Of a stretch of DNA of 64,000 nucleotides, positions 22,103-33,548 are shown in pieces. The notes beneath the pieces were generated by a model. The model was not told the DNA's origin. It did not search any database and saw nothing but the letters and a program-made list of their open reading frames with translations. This DNA is from Isoetes taiwanensis (taxonomy: Eukaryota > Streptophyta > Lycopodiopsida > Isoetales > Isoetaceae), in the NCBI GenBank assembly GCA_021234155.1, contig JAJEKV010000008.1, positions 4,078,085 through 4,142,084 on the forward strand, in the 5' to 3' direction. Made by a program: the position numbers and the translations under genes. Positions within the stretch are counted from its first letter, which is position 1. The number at the start of each line of letters is the position of its first letter.

Positions 22103-22387
22103 ATGAAGAAGTATATAGGCCAAACAAGAAACTTAAAGCAAAGAATTTACCAACACAAAAACAATCCAAACAAAAAAATGGCCCCAGATGTTTGCAAATA
22201 CAAATCATTCGACTACTACTTCGACATTAACATCCTCCATACCACAAACTCGCAGACGGAAGCCCATCAAATAGAAAAAAGTCTAATTCAAAAGCACCGA
22301 GCCACCCAACATGGCTATAACAACCTCAACTCAACTTCTAGCAAGTCCAAGAAATACTGGTTCCTTCTGCGAAAGAGAAAAATTTAA
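22103..22387 (+). CDS. GIY-YIG endonuclease-like ORF
   Basis: The 94-residue frame begins KKYIGQTRNLKQRIYQH, which matches the YIG half of the GIY-YIG nuclease motif with its following Arg. Later QIEKSLIQKH supplies the expected Glu region and GYNNL the terminal Asn block. The first strand (GIY) is missing or altered, although the frame is open for some distance upstream of the ATG. Such domains occur in Penelope-like elements, mobile introns and large-virus genes. Here the only neighbour is the CxxC ORF 175 bp upstream on the same strand. It is probably a mobile-element remnant. Confidence 0.55.
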   Translation: MKKYIGQTRNLKQRIYQHKNNPNKKMAPDVCKYKSFDYYFDINILHTTNSQTEAHQIEKSLIQKHRATQHGYNNLNSTSSKSKKYWFLLRKRKI

Positions 22388-22519
22388 TATACTAAAATAA
22401 CATTGTGATTTGTGCCATAAAAAAAATACAATTTTTTACAACCACAATCTTATCACAAGCCATTTGATGATAACTTCGAGAGCGAGACAGACCTTGCGTA
22501 CCGAAGCACATACAATAGA

Positions 22520-23105
22520 AACACATTAATTCCCTTTCTTTTTTTCCGTACCTTCCCATTTCCCCTTTCCTCGCTTTCCCTTTTTTTTCCCTTTTCTTTT
22601 TCCCCCATTCCCTCTTCTAGTTTTCTTTTATGCCCTTTTTTCCTTCCCTTTCTCCCCCCTACCTTTTTTCTTTTCCCTTTCGCTTTCCCTTCTCCCCTCC
22701 TTTTTCTCTTCCTCTTTTTTCGCGTCCTTTTTCCCTTCCTTTTTTCTCCTTTCCTCACCTTTTTCCTCCTCCCCTTTCCCAATGTCCCTTTCTGCTCCCT
22801 CGTCCTTCCCATTTCTTTTCCCTTTCCCTTTTCCTTTCATTTTCTCTTTTCCTTTTCCTTCCCTTTCTCTAACCCTTTTCCTCATCCCTTTTTTTCCCTT
22901 TCCTTTTACTCCTGTCCCTCGGCCTTTCCCTCTTCTCCTTTTTATAGTGTCATTTTTTTTCCTTTCTTTTCTCCCTTTTCTTTTCCTTTCCTTTTTTTCA
23001 TGCTCTTTTCCTTTTCCTTTTCCCTTTTCCTTCTTTCTCTTTTACCCATGCTTTTTTACCTTTCACTTTGCCATTTTCTCCTCCCTTTTCCTTTTCCCTT
23101 CATGA
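22520..23105. repeat. Polypyrimidine/polypurine tract 2
   Basis: C/T-rich on the plus strand with few purines. The first 250 bp align with tract 1, sharing CCGTACCTTCCC, TTTTTCCCCCATTCCCTCTT and TGCCCTTTTTTCCTTCCC-like blocks. Apparent ORFs here are composition artefacts. The tract ends about 110 bp before a TIR element. Confidence 0.85.
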
Positions 23106-24139
23106 CCAATCACGGTGGTGAGAAGTCGTGCAATACATCTCGGCCTTTGGATGCAATCAGATGATCTCAACCGTCCAAATTAGGGTCCGCTCCATGACAT
23201 ACGCTAAAACTTTATAGGAAATTTACCAAAATAACCTTAATTGTTGACTTAATTCCCAAAAAGCCCTTTGTATTTTTGAAATTTCCAAAATGCCGTTAAT
23301 TCTTAAGTATTTTCCCAAATAGCCTTTTGTATTCTAAAAATCACCAAAAAGCACGTGTTTACAATAGAGGATCATTTTCTAAGAGGAAGTGGTTCTTACA
23401 GGTGACAATGACAATAATTTGAAAAATAAATTTTAAAAATCATTATGACAAAAATATGCAATAGAAATGTCAAATAGAATTTCTCAAGAACGCCTTCATT
23501 ATACGACATTATCACAATGTGTGCACTTGTACATACGCTTTTTGGGTTGCCCGTAGGGGGCAACCCTCTTGTTGGAGGGTGGAGTGACGGATAGAAGGCC
23601 TTGATTTATTTTAAGTATAATATGCCATAGAAAATTCTGTACAATGAGGTTGCGATTGCTTGTGCTTTTTAGGGTTTTGTGAGACTTCGGTGACACTTAG
23701 GCGGCCAAGATTCATTTGTGTGTGACGGTAGAGATTGTTTTGGTCTTCTCCGGAAGATAGTGGAGCTATGGCTATGCAATCCCCTCCGCATGACATGACA
23801 ATGGCATGGGCAGGGCGCCTCGTAATATCTTCTACAATCATACCCCAGCGTTTACTTATTCCGTTAGAGTTAGAGTTATCCAACGCATTGCTGCAATGCT
23901 TTGGATTTTAGGGCGGTCGAATTCGCAAGGGTTTAATCACGGTTTCTTTTGGCGGATTGAAGTTTGTTAAATTTTTTGGGTTGCGTACTCGCAATAACAC
24001 GCAGCCAAATCCGGGTTTAAGCTCAAGGTGAAGAAGCATTTGAGACAGAAATGGGGCCAGCAAAAGGCCCGAGAAAAATGCAAAATTGTTTGCGCTTGTA
24101 TTGCTAGTATGCGGGTTGCTTTTTGTAAGGAAAGCGTAA

Positions 24140-24400
24140 GATCCATCTCCGCCTGGCTCCGGGCTCTGCTACACCTGGGATCAGCTCCATCCCCTGGACT
24201 CGAAGCTCCATCTCCAAGTGCAAACACATCTTTATCTCCAAGCCCATCTCAGGTTCAAATCCATCTCCAACCCCATCCCCATCCTGGGCAGCCCATCTCC
24301 GATTCAAGCCCACCATCACCCCCCCCATGCTCCTAAATCCCCAATTACAAGCACCCCTCCCCGCAAGCCCCCAGATTCTCCATCAAAATCTTCTCCCCGA
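24140..24400 (+). repeat. CCATCTCC-rich segment
   Basis: Irregular repeats of CCATCTCC and CCATCCCC occur at least six times, giving a Pro/Ser/His-rich frame without known similarity. It may be a captured coding fragment or simple expansion. Confidence 0.4.
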
Positions 24401-24990
24401 AAAGCATGGCATGAGCACGTGCAAAAAGGCCGGTATTGCTCAAATGTCATTCACCGGTGTCGCCAGTAGAGGGGCTTGCGTACCTGATTTACAAGAAAAG
24501 GAAGGATAACATGAATCGAAAGGTGTTATGCCTATGGCAGATAGATCCGCCAATTGAAACTTGGTTTCTTCAAAAAAAAAGTTCCGGCAAAGAGGGATTA
24601 TATGTTTTTCTTGAGGTAGATGTACATTGATTCTTGTAGAATTTGTTCTCGATGATTAAAGAGTCGAAAGCAATTGCCCTTTTTGTCGAGATATTTATTG
24701 AGATTTGTCTATTCTTAGTTTTTGAGAATCAAATCATAAAGTGACAATGGGTGTCCATTGGTTCTTATAGAATGTTGTTTCGATGATGAAACAAAGTTGA
24801 GAAACTACATGTTTTCTCCAAGTTATTTGGTCGAGATTTTCTATTTTTGGTTTATTAACCGATTTTATTTCACGAGAACGAAATCAAGATGTCTATGTGG
24901 GCCGCATAAGATGAACCGACATGGAAGAGGTGTTGATGATTCATCTATGACACCATTCTTTTGCACAAGAAACTATGTTCCATTTCAACT

Positions 24991-25524
24991 AACAATAAAC
25001 TTCCACGATTTGAGTTTGGTATTTGGGAAGGTGCTTTTAGCAATGGTGTGGCATAAGATTTGATGGCATATAGTATTGGAAAGCATATATTTTAGGCATT
25101 CGAGCAAAATTTTAATGTAGTTTAGATGTCGATTGAGCAACAAATAGCGAATATGTGAGGGCACTTGTGATGTTTGGAAATGGAATTTGGGGGCATTCAC
25201 GTGATGATGGTGCCTTGCCGGACAACAAGCTCATGCATGCCGAAGAAAAACGGGTATGGAGCAAGTGGGTTCCGATGCGCCAAAGATATCACGGATTGGC
25301 GATTGGAGGTAGGAATGGGGACGGCGGTGCCTAAATCTCTCGCGGTTTGAATGAATTCGATGTAGTTTTGCTTGAAACTTGGTGGAAACGCAGATGGTTC
25401 ATCTTGGCAGAAATTTTGACTTTGTTGTCGGTTTGGGCATGTCTCTGCCTGGCACCCAATGACAGAGAGATAATCATGTCGGGTTAAAATTTTCGTGTGT
25501 TGTTTGATCCCCGGCAGCGTTTTT
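24991..25524 (+). repeat. Left arm of internal inverted repeat
   Basis: This arm pairs with the complement of 26,290-26,818. Outer ends share CAATAAACTTCCACGATT and AGTTTGGTATTTGGGAAGGT. Inner parts share CCAATGACAGAGAGATAAT and TGTGTTGTTTGATCC. Divergence is modest, with scattered substitutions and short indels. Confidence 0.85.
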
Positions 25525-26289
25525 GCTTTCCGGGGGAACATTAAAAGCTGCCTTAGTCCAACCCAAACCCTACCTATGTACCTTCTTTGCATCCAAGTGG
25601 CTTTTGGATGTACATAATGACTTGGCTACATGCATGTTCATGATTGTTGCACCTCACCATTTTCCAACATTCTAGGGAGATGCACCAATAGTGGACCACT
25701 TAAGAATCACGTGCAAAAAATAGAATATTTTTGTCAATTAACATCATCGTGTTTAATTATGATTCTCTATTTCAAGGGTTTATGGGTTTTGTTTATGGGA
25801 TTGCATGTGAGCCATCGATCTCCAAAGATATCCCAGGGAATGATGCCAAATCAACAGCCAATATTTTTTATATAAAAAAATCCTTTGCCACTTTCTAAGG
25901 TCACTTTAAAATATATGAACATTTAATTTCACCTTTCATTACACTCAAAACCTTTGCAATTCACATTGCAACAGAATAGATTACAACACATGAAACCCAC
26001 TATACCAAAAAAGATACAGAAGCTTCCAGAACCTCCTTACTCCCCCACATTCGTCTTCTTCGAACAGCCAATACATCAATACGAATTGATTTTCTGCTGC
26101 CATAGATACCTAGAACAATGCCTAATACAATAGCTCCTTCAACAGTTGCAATAGCTACATTGGAGATGGAAAAAATCTCTCCTTTTACCTGTTGAATGTC
26201 CAAAAAATTGGAAGTAGCAACTGAGTATCAATGCAGGGAATCAGATCGAAATTGAAGAAAGATGGCCGATTTCCCCAAGGGAGGTGCCG

Positions 26290-26818
26290 GATTAGCTGCC
26301 AGGGATCAAACAACACATGAAATTTTAACTGACAGATTATCTCTCTGTCATTGGGTGCCAGGCAGAGTCATGCCCAAACCGACAACGAAGTCAAGAATTT
26401 CTGCCAGCATGAACCACTGCGTTTCCACCAAGTTTCAAGCAAAACTACATCGAATTCATTCAAACACAGAGATTTAGGCACCGCAAATCCCCATTCCTAC
26501 CTCCAATCGCCAATCCGGCAGACATCTTTGGCGCATCGGAACCACTGTCCATACCCGTTTTCTTCGGCATGCATGAGCTTGCTGTCTGGCAAGGCACCAT
26601 CATCACGTGAATGCCCCCATAATTCCATTTCCAAACATCACAAGTGCCCTCACATATTCGCGCTGTTTGCTCAATCGACATCTAAACTACATTAAGCTGC
26701 TCGAATGCCTGAAAATATACGCTTTCCAATACTATACGCCACTGAAATCTTATGTCACACCATTGCTAAAAGCACCTTCCCAAATACCAAACTCAAATCG
26801 TGGAAGTTTATTGGGGAA
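26290..26818 (-). repeat. Right arm of internal inverted repeat
   Basis: Reverse complement of the left arm, separated from it by about 770 bp. The spacer contains a short minus-strand ORF (26,000-26,203) with one hydrophobic stretch ([15 protein letters not shown]) but no recognisable family. A transcript across both arms would form a long imperfect hairpin. Confidence 0.85.
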
Positions 26819-27266
26819 ACTTTTAAACCCTCCTCCTGTTAACCTAGGTAGTCAAAGGGCAACCCATTGATGCGTTAGCATCTTGTTTCAATATTTGTCT
26901 TCTGTTCTATCTCATTTTGTTTTAGGCCTACCAGGAGGATGACATGTTGCAGGAGGTAGCAATTCATTATTTTCAAGAAGTTCATTATTTGGAGGATAGA
27001 TATGGACATCATATAAATAACAAAATGAGCTCTACAAGTAACATGTATAGGTATAAAACTTACCTGACAAGATACCCACAAAGCTTCCCTTCAATACGAT
27101 TTTTAAAAAGCATTAGAATGATAGGCTTATCTCTAGCTTTTGGTGATTTTTAAATTACAAGGGGTTATTTGGAAAAATACTTAAGAATTAAGGGCATTTT
27201 GGGAATTTCACAAATACGAAGGGCTTTTTGGGAATTAAGTCAACAAGGTTATTTTGGTAAATTTCC

Positions 27267-28181
27267 CAACTCTTTATAATATAAGAAAATTCTATTTCTA
27301 TTGAGTGGCACAGTGCTTTTCATGTAATTTTAATATTACTCATTAACAAAAATAGATCATAACTATCTTTTATTTTAGCAGTCATGGTCATAAATGCATG
27401 TTCAACATTTATATCAAGTTTTGCACTAGCCTACAAAAACGAGGTACCAATCTAATCAGCAAAAGCCGGTACAGAATAAATAGCTCCTTTATTCCAGTTC
27501 AAAATCAGTATAGGAGATTGCCCCAGCTATCTGATAATCAATAACCTTTTTTTTATATATTCCTCGACATTGTTAAAGCTCTCCTGATCAATCATGTCAT
27601 TCACAATCCGATTGTGCAATATAAAGACATAATTGTGCAATACAACGTTTTCCTTTTCTGTAAGAAGCATTTGGCCCCTTCATAAGAAATAGACTTTGCC
27701 GCCTTCATTTCATTCTTGAAGGCTTGAACCATCAACATTTTCATAACTTAATAAAATATCCAACCACTGCCAGCTCTAGATACTTCAGCTCATATTCATC
27801 AAACTCAAGACATGTTAAGAATGTAGGAGGATCCATTGTACAGTCAAGGAATCACGGAATGTAAAGAGGAAATTTAAAGGATCCAAATGAGAATGTTTTG
27901 GGACACGCTAAACGGGCTGAAAATGGCCACATTTATGCATGCCGTACCAATATGGTGAGGCTTACATGTAAGAACTCATTCTTTGTTGTGCCAAGATATG
28001 CACTACAATAACTATGAAATCTTCGATAAAGAATTGATTTCATTGATCATCCGTCAATGCAGATGTAACTCCAGAGTGGTTTGTGATGTCCAGAAATGCC
28101 TTTTTCTTCTGCTTCGATGTGGGGAAAGGGGAGCTAGTACTTGGTTCATGTGAGAAGGTATCTTGAGCAAGAACCACATAG
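27267..28181. other. No gene recognised; 3' flank of NSA2
   Basis: AT-rich sequence. The part nearest 28,181 should hold the NSA2 3' UTR and poly-A site. Nothing else is supported. Confidence 0.4.
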
Positions 28182-29953
28182 CTAAACAAGCAAGACAGCA
28201 TTAATGCATCCGTCATTTTCTGGGTTGTTTGTAACTTGGGCATATTTTCCTGTATTTAAGCACTGAGCTCAATATAAGGCAGAACGATTCAGAGACAATT
28301 GACAAATAGCATCATCATACCCCATACGACTTTGCCAGCTGGAGTCACAAGCCCAAGCTCACTTACATTCACCTGAATGTTGAACAACTTGAAATAAATG
28401 ACTCCGATCACCAAAAATTGAGATCTAATTTGAGCATTACCTCAATAATGGTGCCCTTTGTAATCACGCCTAAGGAGGTATACATTGGCCCATTGGGATT
28501 TTTCTTCACGCCAATCATATCTAAGTTGAAAGTGCACTTCAATTCTGGATGGGTAACATGTGCCTTGGTGAAACGCAGACCCATTGGCCTGATAAATCTT
28601 TCGTACTTTGGTGGTTTCCTTGTGAAACCCGGTCCCACAAATGTAGCTTTTGTAACCATGCGTTTCCACTGTTTGGCTGTAATATCACATTATAATGACC
28701 TTATGTTGCTAAATCATTTCGTGACCAATAGCAGTTAGACCACAAACACAAATAGCTAAATCCCACCCCGTCCTAGAAATAGTATTACATATAGGGTCAG
28801 CATTATGTTGCAGGGTCTTTTCCATTAGCAAGTCCCATATCAGAACGTTCGAAATGAGATAAGTGTTGTCAAACTAAAGACAACAGGATAAATCATTTAT
28901 ATGGAGATGCATTGTGAGAACATACACACAAAAAGGCAAGGGAAAACAGATACATATACTTACTTTTTCTTTTACCCGACCGAATCACTCTAAACATCTC
29001 ATCCTCCGCAACAGGTCGTACCTGTGCAGGCCAATATTATGATTACGAGTTGTCTCTTTCTTTCTTTCTTTTTTTAAGAGCCTTTTACAGTTCTAAGCTT
29101 ATGATACCTTGGGAAGTGGAACCTCCCACTTGCCAGCTTTCTCCTTCCTCTTCTGTTTTATAGTATTGCTCAAAACCTGTTTCAAAAAAATAAAAATTAG
29201 AAACAAACTAGCAAACACTTTGAGCTAAAATGTTAGCGAAGAAATTACCTTTGCACGAGTTGTCTCCTCTCGGTCCAATAGATAAGCAGGAAGGGCACCC
29301 TCTTCAACTTGATCAGGAGCTTTATGCCTGTTTGTTCTTTCTGAATGCATAGCAATCCTGCAACCCATAATAGGCAGGGTAAGTAAATTTACAAATATAT
29401 AAATGTTGAATTCATATATGTACGTTTTTTTCATGGTGGCTTTTTCGGCATAGCGCTTCCTTGCAAAGATCTTAGCTTTGAGACCCAAGACCTGTCATAA
29501 AAACAATTATCACGAATTATTCATGACAGCTACTGATTAGGTCAAACCTAAATTTATTATAATCTCAAAAAGATCATACTAAACGCATATAAAATCTGAC
29601 AGCGTAAATTTGTGATTCAGCCCATATTCCAGAAATTGACTTGTAATATATGAATTTTTTACGAATGGGATAATGCTGCAGTTTTGTAAAACTAAATTCG
29701 TCCCACAAATGCCTAAACTGGTTATAAAACTTCAGATGCTAGACCTTACCTTCTGGGCAAAAGCTGCACGCTTATGAACCTCACGAGCATCCTTTTTGCG
29801 CTTCTTTTCAAAAAAGTCTGGGCGATACCCATACCTCTTACGATGCAAATCGATATAATCTCCCTGAGGCTGTTACTTCCGACATCACAAGCTCATCAAA
29901 TTCTACCGACTCTGGATACCTAGACCGGCATGAAAGAAATTTTTCCTTACCAT
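28182..29953 (-). CDS. NSA2: Ribosome biogenesis protein NSA2 homolog
   Basis: NSA2 acts in the nucleolus in 27S pre-rRNA processing and 60S subunit assembly and carries an eS8-like fold. Nine coding exons join with GT-AG introns: 29951-29953, 29750-29869, 29424-29491, 29249-29357, 29108-29176, 28964-29021, 28441-28676, 28321-28372 and 28182-28249. They total 783 nt, exactly 260 codons plus stop, the same length as human NSA2. Landmarks are [12 protein letters not shown] at the N-terminus, [65 protein letters not shown] and the invariant-looking end [15 protein letters not shown]. The ATG is the last three bases of its exon (ATG then GTAAGG). [13 protein letters not shown] in the middle differs from the common plant HEESSSRRK form. 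The gene appears intact. Confidence 0.97.
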
Positions 29954-29992
29954 TTGGGCTGTTCGCAGGCGCCAAGGAATAGGAAGCCTTAT

Positions 29993-30001
29993 AAACCCTA
30001 A
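29993..30001 (+). promoter_or_regulatory. Telo-box (AAACCCTAA) upstream of NSA2
   Basis: AAACCCTAA lies 40 bp upstream of the NSA2 ATG. Telo-boxes are typical of plant promoters of ribosomal-protein and ribosome-biogenesis genes, where they act near the start site. Its place fits that role, suggesting a short 5' UTR. Confidence 0.7.
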
Positions 30002-30119
30002 TTGAAAAATATCATAGCATATTAACGGGAGGTTGGGTGCTGTCTTATTTGCATATGCCAACAGGATATACCCTTGCCCTAGAGCAAAGGTTGGAGCATG
30101 TACAACACACTATGTAATT

Positions 30120-31030
30120 TACTAGAAATGTATGGGGGGGACCCCTTTTTTTGGGTGGATGGTGGGATCCCACAACTGGCAATAGCCAGGAGCGTGTCAC
30201 TGACCACTCGGAAAGGGTTGAGGATATAATTACCCTGGTTTCGGGGATCCCGAGGCTGGGAATGTCATCCTCCATAATCCCCATCCTTGCTCGACGACGG
30301 AATGGATTCTTAGAACCCCCATTTGAATTGACACAAAGATAGGTATCTTTCCGGACCATCGGGCCGTTCGAATCCACAATCAATCCCGTCCCGGCCGGAG
30401 ATCCGTCACACTGGGATCGCCACGGAGATCCCCTCCTCCGAGGGATCACGGCTCGGGCCGACAACCTCCCCCGGCGGTGGGTTATCCCCTCCACTAGGAT
30501 CCCGTGTGGGTGGCCGTTATGATCCGCCCTCTGGGATCACCGGCCGGAGATCCCATCCCCGTGATCCCCGGCGTGGTCGCTGTTGTGATCCGTCCTCACG
30601 GATCACCGGACGGAGATCCTCTTTCCCGGCCGATAACCTCCCCCAGATCTAAGACTCGCTATCCCTCCCTTCCGGATCCCCGGGCGCGACTTCCCCATTA
30701 TCCGCCGCACGGCCGCAGCCACATCGCCAGCCCACGCCTGGGATCCCCTTCTCCAGGGATCCCACCTGACGTGGTGTTATCCCTCCGTAATCACCTTCCC
30801 TAAAATCATCACCGCCAGTCCACGGTCCATATCGGGCCGCGTTTATGATCTCCCCGTTGGGGATCCCGCACCAGCGAGCCTATGATGTTCCCGCCCGAGA
30901 TCCCCCCAAAGCACCATCGACTCTGGTATTATCCCACTGCCCAGAATCCCCTTGTTTGAAATCGTTGTCGTCCACGTCTTAAGATCCAAGCTAGATCCAT
31001 TCGAATTAAGGTTGTCGGATATCATAATAA
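30120..31030. repeat. GC-rich, GATC-dense segment
   Basis: About twenty GATC sites fall within about 800 bp, mostly as GGGATCCC, GAGATCC, GTGATCC or GGGATCAC, along with GTTATCCC and GATAACCTCCCC variants. The GC content is well above the flanks, and G/C runs such as GGGGGGGACCCC open the segment. No ORF with recognisable domains was found. It begins about 120 bp upstream of the NSA2 telo-box, so it may be promoter-proximal or an inserted element. Confidence 0.6.
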
Positions 31031-33548
31031 GGGGTCGTACTCTGTACGTCAGCCATTATGATAGGGTAAGGGATTCCAGTGGAGGAAAATCCTGCCTCAC
31101 CGGAATAAGCTTTGCGATTCTCGCAGCTCATCTCGCCCAATCCGATGGCACCTTTGTGGGCACTTTGAAGCCGATCTTGGGCCAGGAAGGGTATCTTTCT
31201 TTGAATTGGAGTCATAACTCCCAATTGAAACAAGTCTTCTAGGAACACGGATTCTTAATGCTGAGATCTTAGAATGAGAAAATTTAGCTCCTGATGGTGT
31301 GTCAAGAAACCAAAATCTGCAAGCAATTTCAAAGCTTCTAGCACTGCAGGGTAGGAAATGGAGAAATATTGATGCTCGAGGTAGCAATATATTTTGAGAA
31401 TTGGCAATATCTTCAGTTTCTCCATCCTAAAAGCTCCTTTTCTTTTCAAAAATGCCCAAGCAATCACTTTAATATGTGTATTATGCAATCAGAAAGAAGA
31501 TAAAGCAATATGATGGCCTAAATTTTCCCAAGCTTATGCCTCCATTCTGGCATTGATCCTTTCAGAGGTTTTTCTGAAGGCCAAGTTGGACCACATCATG
31601 CCATTTGCTCATCAACAAGCAAAATTGGATCTGGAGAAGAAAAGCTTTCTCAAGAATTTCGATCTCTAAATCCAAGCTTGTGAGCCTTGTCGGAATCTAT
31701 GGATCTAAGCACGTTGAAGTGGATCAAAATCGTGCATTTTTTCACTACATTTTTATGCCACATTTGTAGTGCATGGCCATGGTTTAGTGTGGGTCAAACG
31801 TTACGGGAGAGGTAGTTATAATGATGCCAGGTTCAGGTTGATTAAGCAAATTCAAATTATCATGACACGTGTCCAAGTACTTCGATCTTTCCCTTCCCCC
31901 CGAAACTCTTCCTCCTCTTGCTACCGAATTCAAAAGAAACCACAACAGAAATCTGTTCAAATGGATTCGAAACTAGAGCTCAACGCCATTGGACATACCT
32001 ACAGATAACTTTACAAGCATGCTGAACAGTCGTATGCTTCACCAGATGAGTTGAAGTCGGTTTGGGGTAAAAGAGTACCAAAACACACATGCTGCAGGTA
32101 TTGTAGTTTAATCTTAATGTCAGTGTTTCAATGTCTTTGAATAATTTCCTTCCAGATTAAAAACCTCAACCCGGACCAATACCTAGGGATAGTCATGTTG
32201 AACAAACAGATTACTAGGAAGCCACATGCTTGGGGAGGCATGGTACCTCTAACTTTTGCGACAGCATACTATTTACATAAGAAAGGGAAGTAAGTTAATT
32301 GGTTGAGTTTTTGGAAGCAGCATGAGATGGAAAAGCACCAAAAGGTCTTGCAGCAAATAGGAGCAGGAAACAAAGCTAATTGTTCAAGGAAATGTAAATA
32401 GCCAGGGTCATCACCACCTGCTGGAGATGCAAGTGAAAATGAAATTGAGGAGGACAAGAATTATAGAGCTACCCTACAAAAAATCTTCAAAGCAATTGTT
32501 CCAGGATCCGTGTATTGGACGTGACAAATACAACAGTAAAAGCAGAGTGATGTGAAGCCAATGTGAGAAAGAAACTAGAGATTTCTATTGAATCGGGTAG
32601 TTCAAAACAAGTAGAAGAAAGTGAAATTGCTTGTAAATCAGGTTACTAGGTTGATTGAATAAGAGTAAGCATGTTATGTATTTGTTGTCATGTGCTATGT
32701 TTGATAAAATGGGAGTTAGCATCTTATGCAATAGCCAATACTGTAGTTTTAACGTTTTAGGTGGTATGCGGTTGGTAGGATGTGATGTTGCGTAGTGTAA
32801 ATATTGTGAGTTGATTCTTCTTATCATAGTGTTGAGAGATGCAAGAATGAGAATCGTGGTATGAAGAGGGTAAAAGCATGTTAGGGTGTACCACTTTTTG
32901 GAACCCGCAAAAGTACATACACTAGGTACTTCTGAACTGGGTACTTTCTCATTTTTCTTTTCATTAAAACTAATACAAAAATCCAAAAAAAAAAGTCAAG
33001 GACATGATAATATTCAAAGTTAAGATAAAGATAATGCTATCGGAGACCAATATATATATAAAAAGTTCTAAAACATACCTTATATTGAGATATTATACAG
33101 TGTACCCAAGACTCCAGTCCCCGCTACCTTTTAGGTACCTTTTTGGTCACTAAATAATACTTTTAAGGGACACCCTAACATGCTTTTACCCAAGATGCAA
33201 CATAGTCCGGTGGTGTGTTGATCTATTGTGGTTGGAATGTAATACAAACTAATCTGATGGATTGACACATTTTGTGTTATGTAAAGATGAATATGATGTT
33301 ATATAGCATCACAAGTATGGTGGCAATTTATGATGTCAAACACGATGAGTTGTTTTACGAGGCAAATAGGATGGCAAGTATGATGTCAAATATGGTGTAT
33401 TGTAGCAAGATTGGTATGATGAAAACGTGATGGCAAATATGATGTGTGATGTGTTGTGTGGATATGTCGGTTGTTGTATGATGGCAAATGTGATGTATAT
33501 CGAGTTGTGTTATGATACAACTCACTAATATATGTCTCCCTGATTGCA
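31031..33548. other. No confident gene; isolated exon-like frames
   Basis: A plus-strand stretch around 32,195-32,520 reads KPHAWGGMVPLTFATAYYLHKKG and, after stops, SENEIEEDKNYRATLQKIFK. It has a protein-like composition but no known family, and could be an upstream exon of the coiled-coil gene that follows. At 33,300-33,500 irregular GATGTNAAATATGATG-type repetition is seen. The rest is AT-rich without motifs. Confidence 0.3.

Larger units (their letters stand above)
23217..27266. mobile_element. Non-autonomous long-TIR element, MULE-like
   Basis: Imperfect terminal inverted repeats of about 130 bp lie at 23,217-23,350 and 27,138-27,266. Both begin GGAAATTTACCAAAATAACC at the outer end, and they share ACTTAATTCCCAAAAAGCCC and TTAATTCTTAAGTATTTT. 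The flanks show a degenerate direct repeat (AACTTTATA / AACTCTTTATA), compatible with a 9-bp duplication. Long AT-rich TIRs of this kind fit Mutator-like elements. No transposase is present inside. The interior holds a C-rich patch and a large inverted repeat. Confidence 0.65.

Noticed and set aside
22453-23105. Lys/Arg/Glu-rich and Phe/Pro/Leu-rich ORFs
   Set aside because: Same polypyrimidine artefact as at 13.2 kb.
30045-30803. ORFs in the GATC-rich segment
   Set aside because: Open frames follow from high GC and the motif repetition; no protein similarity recognised.
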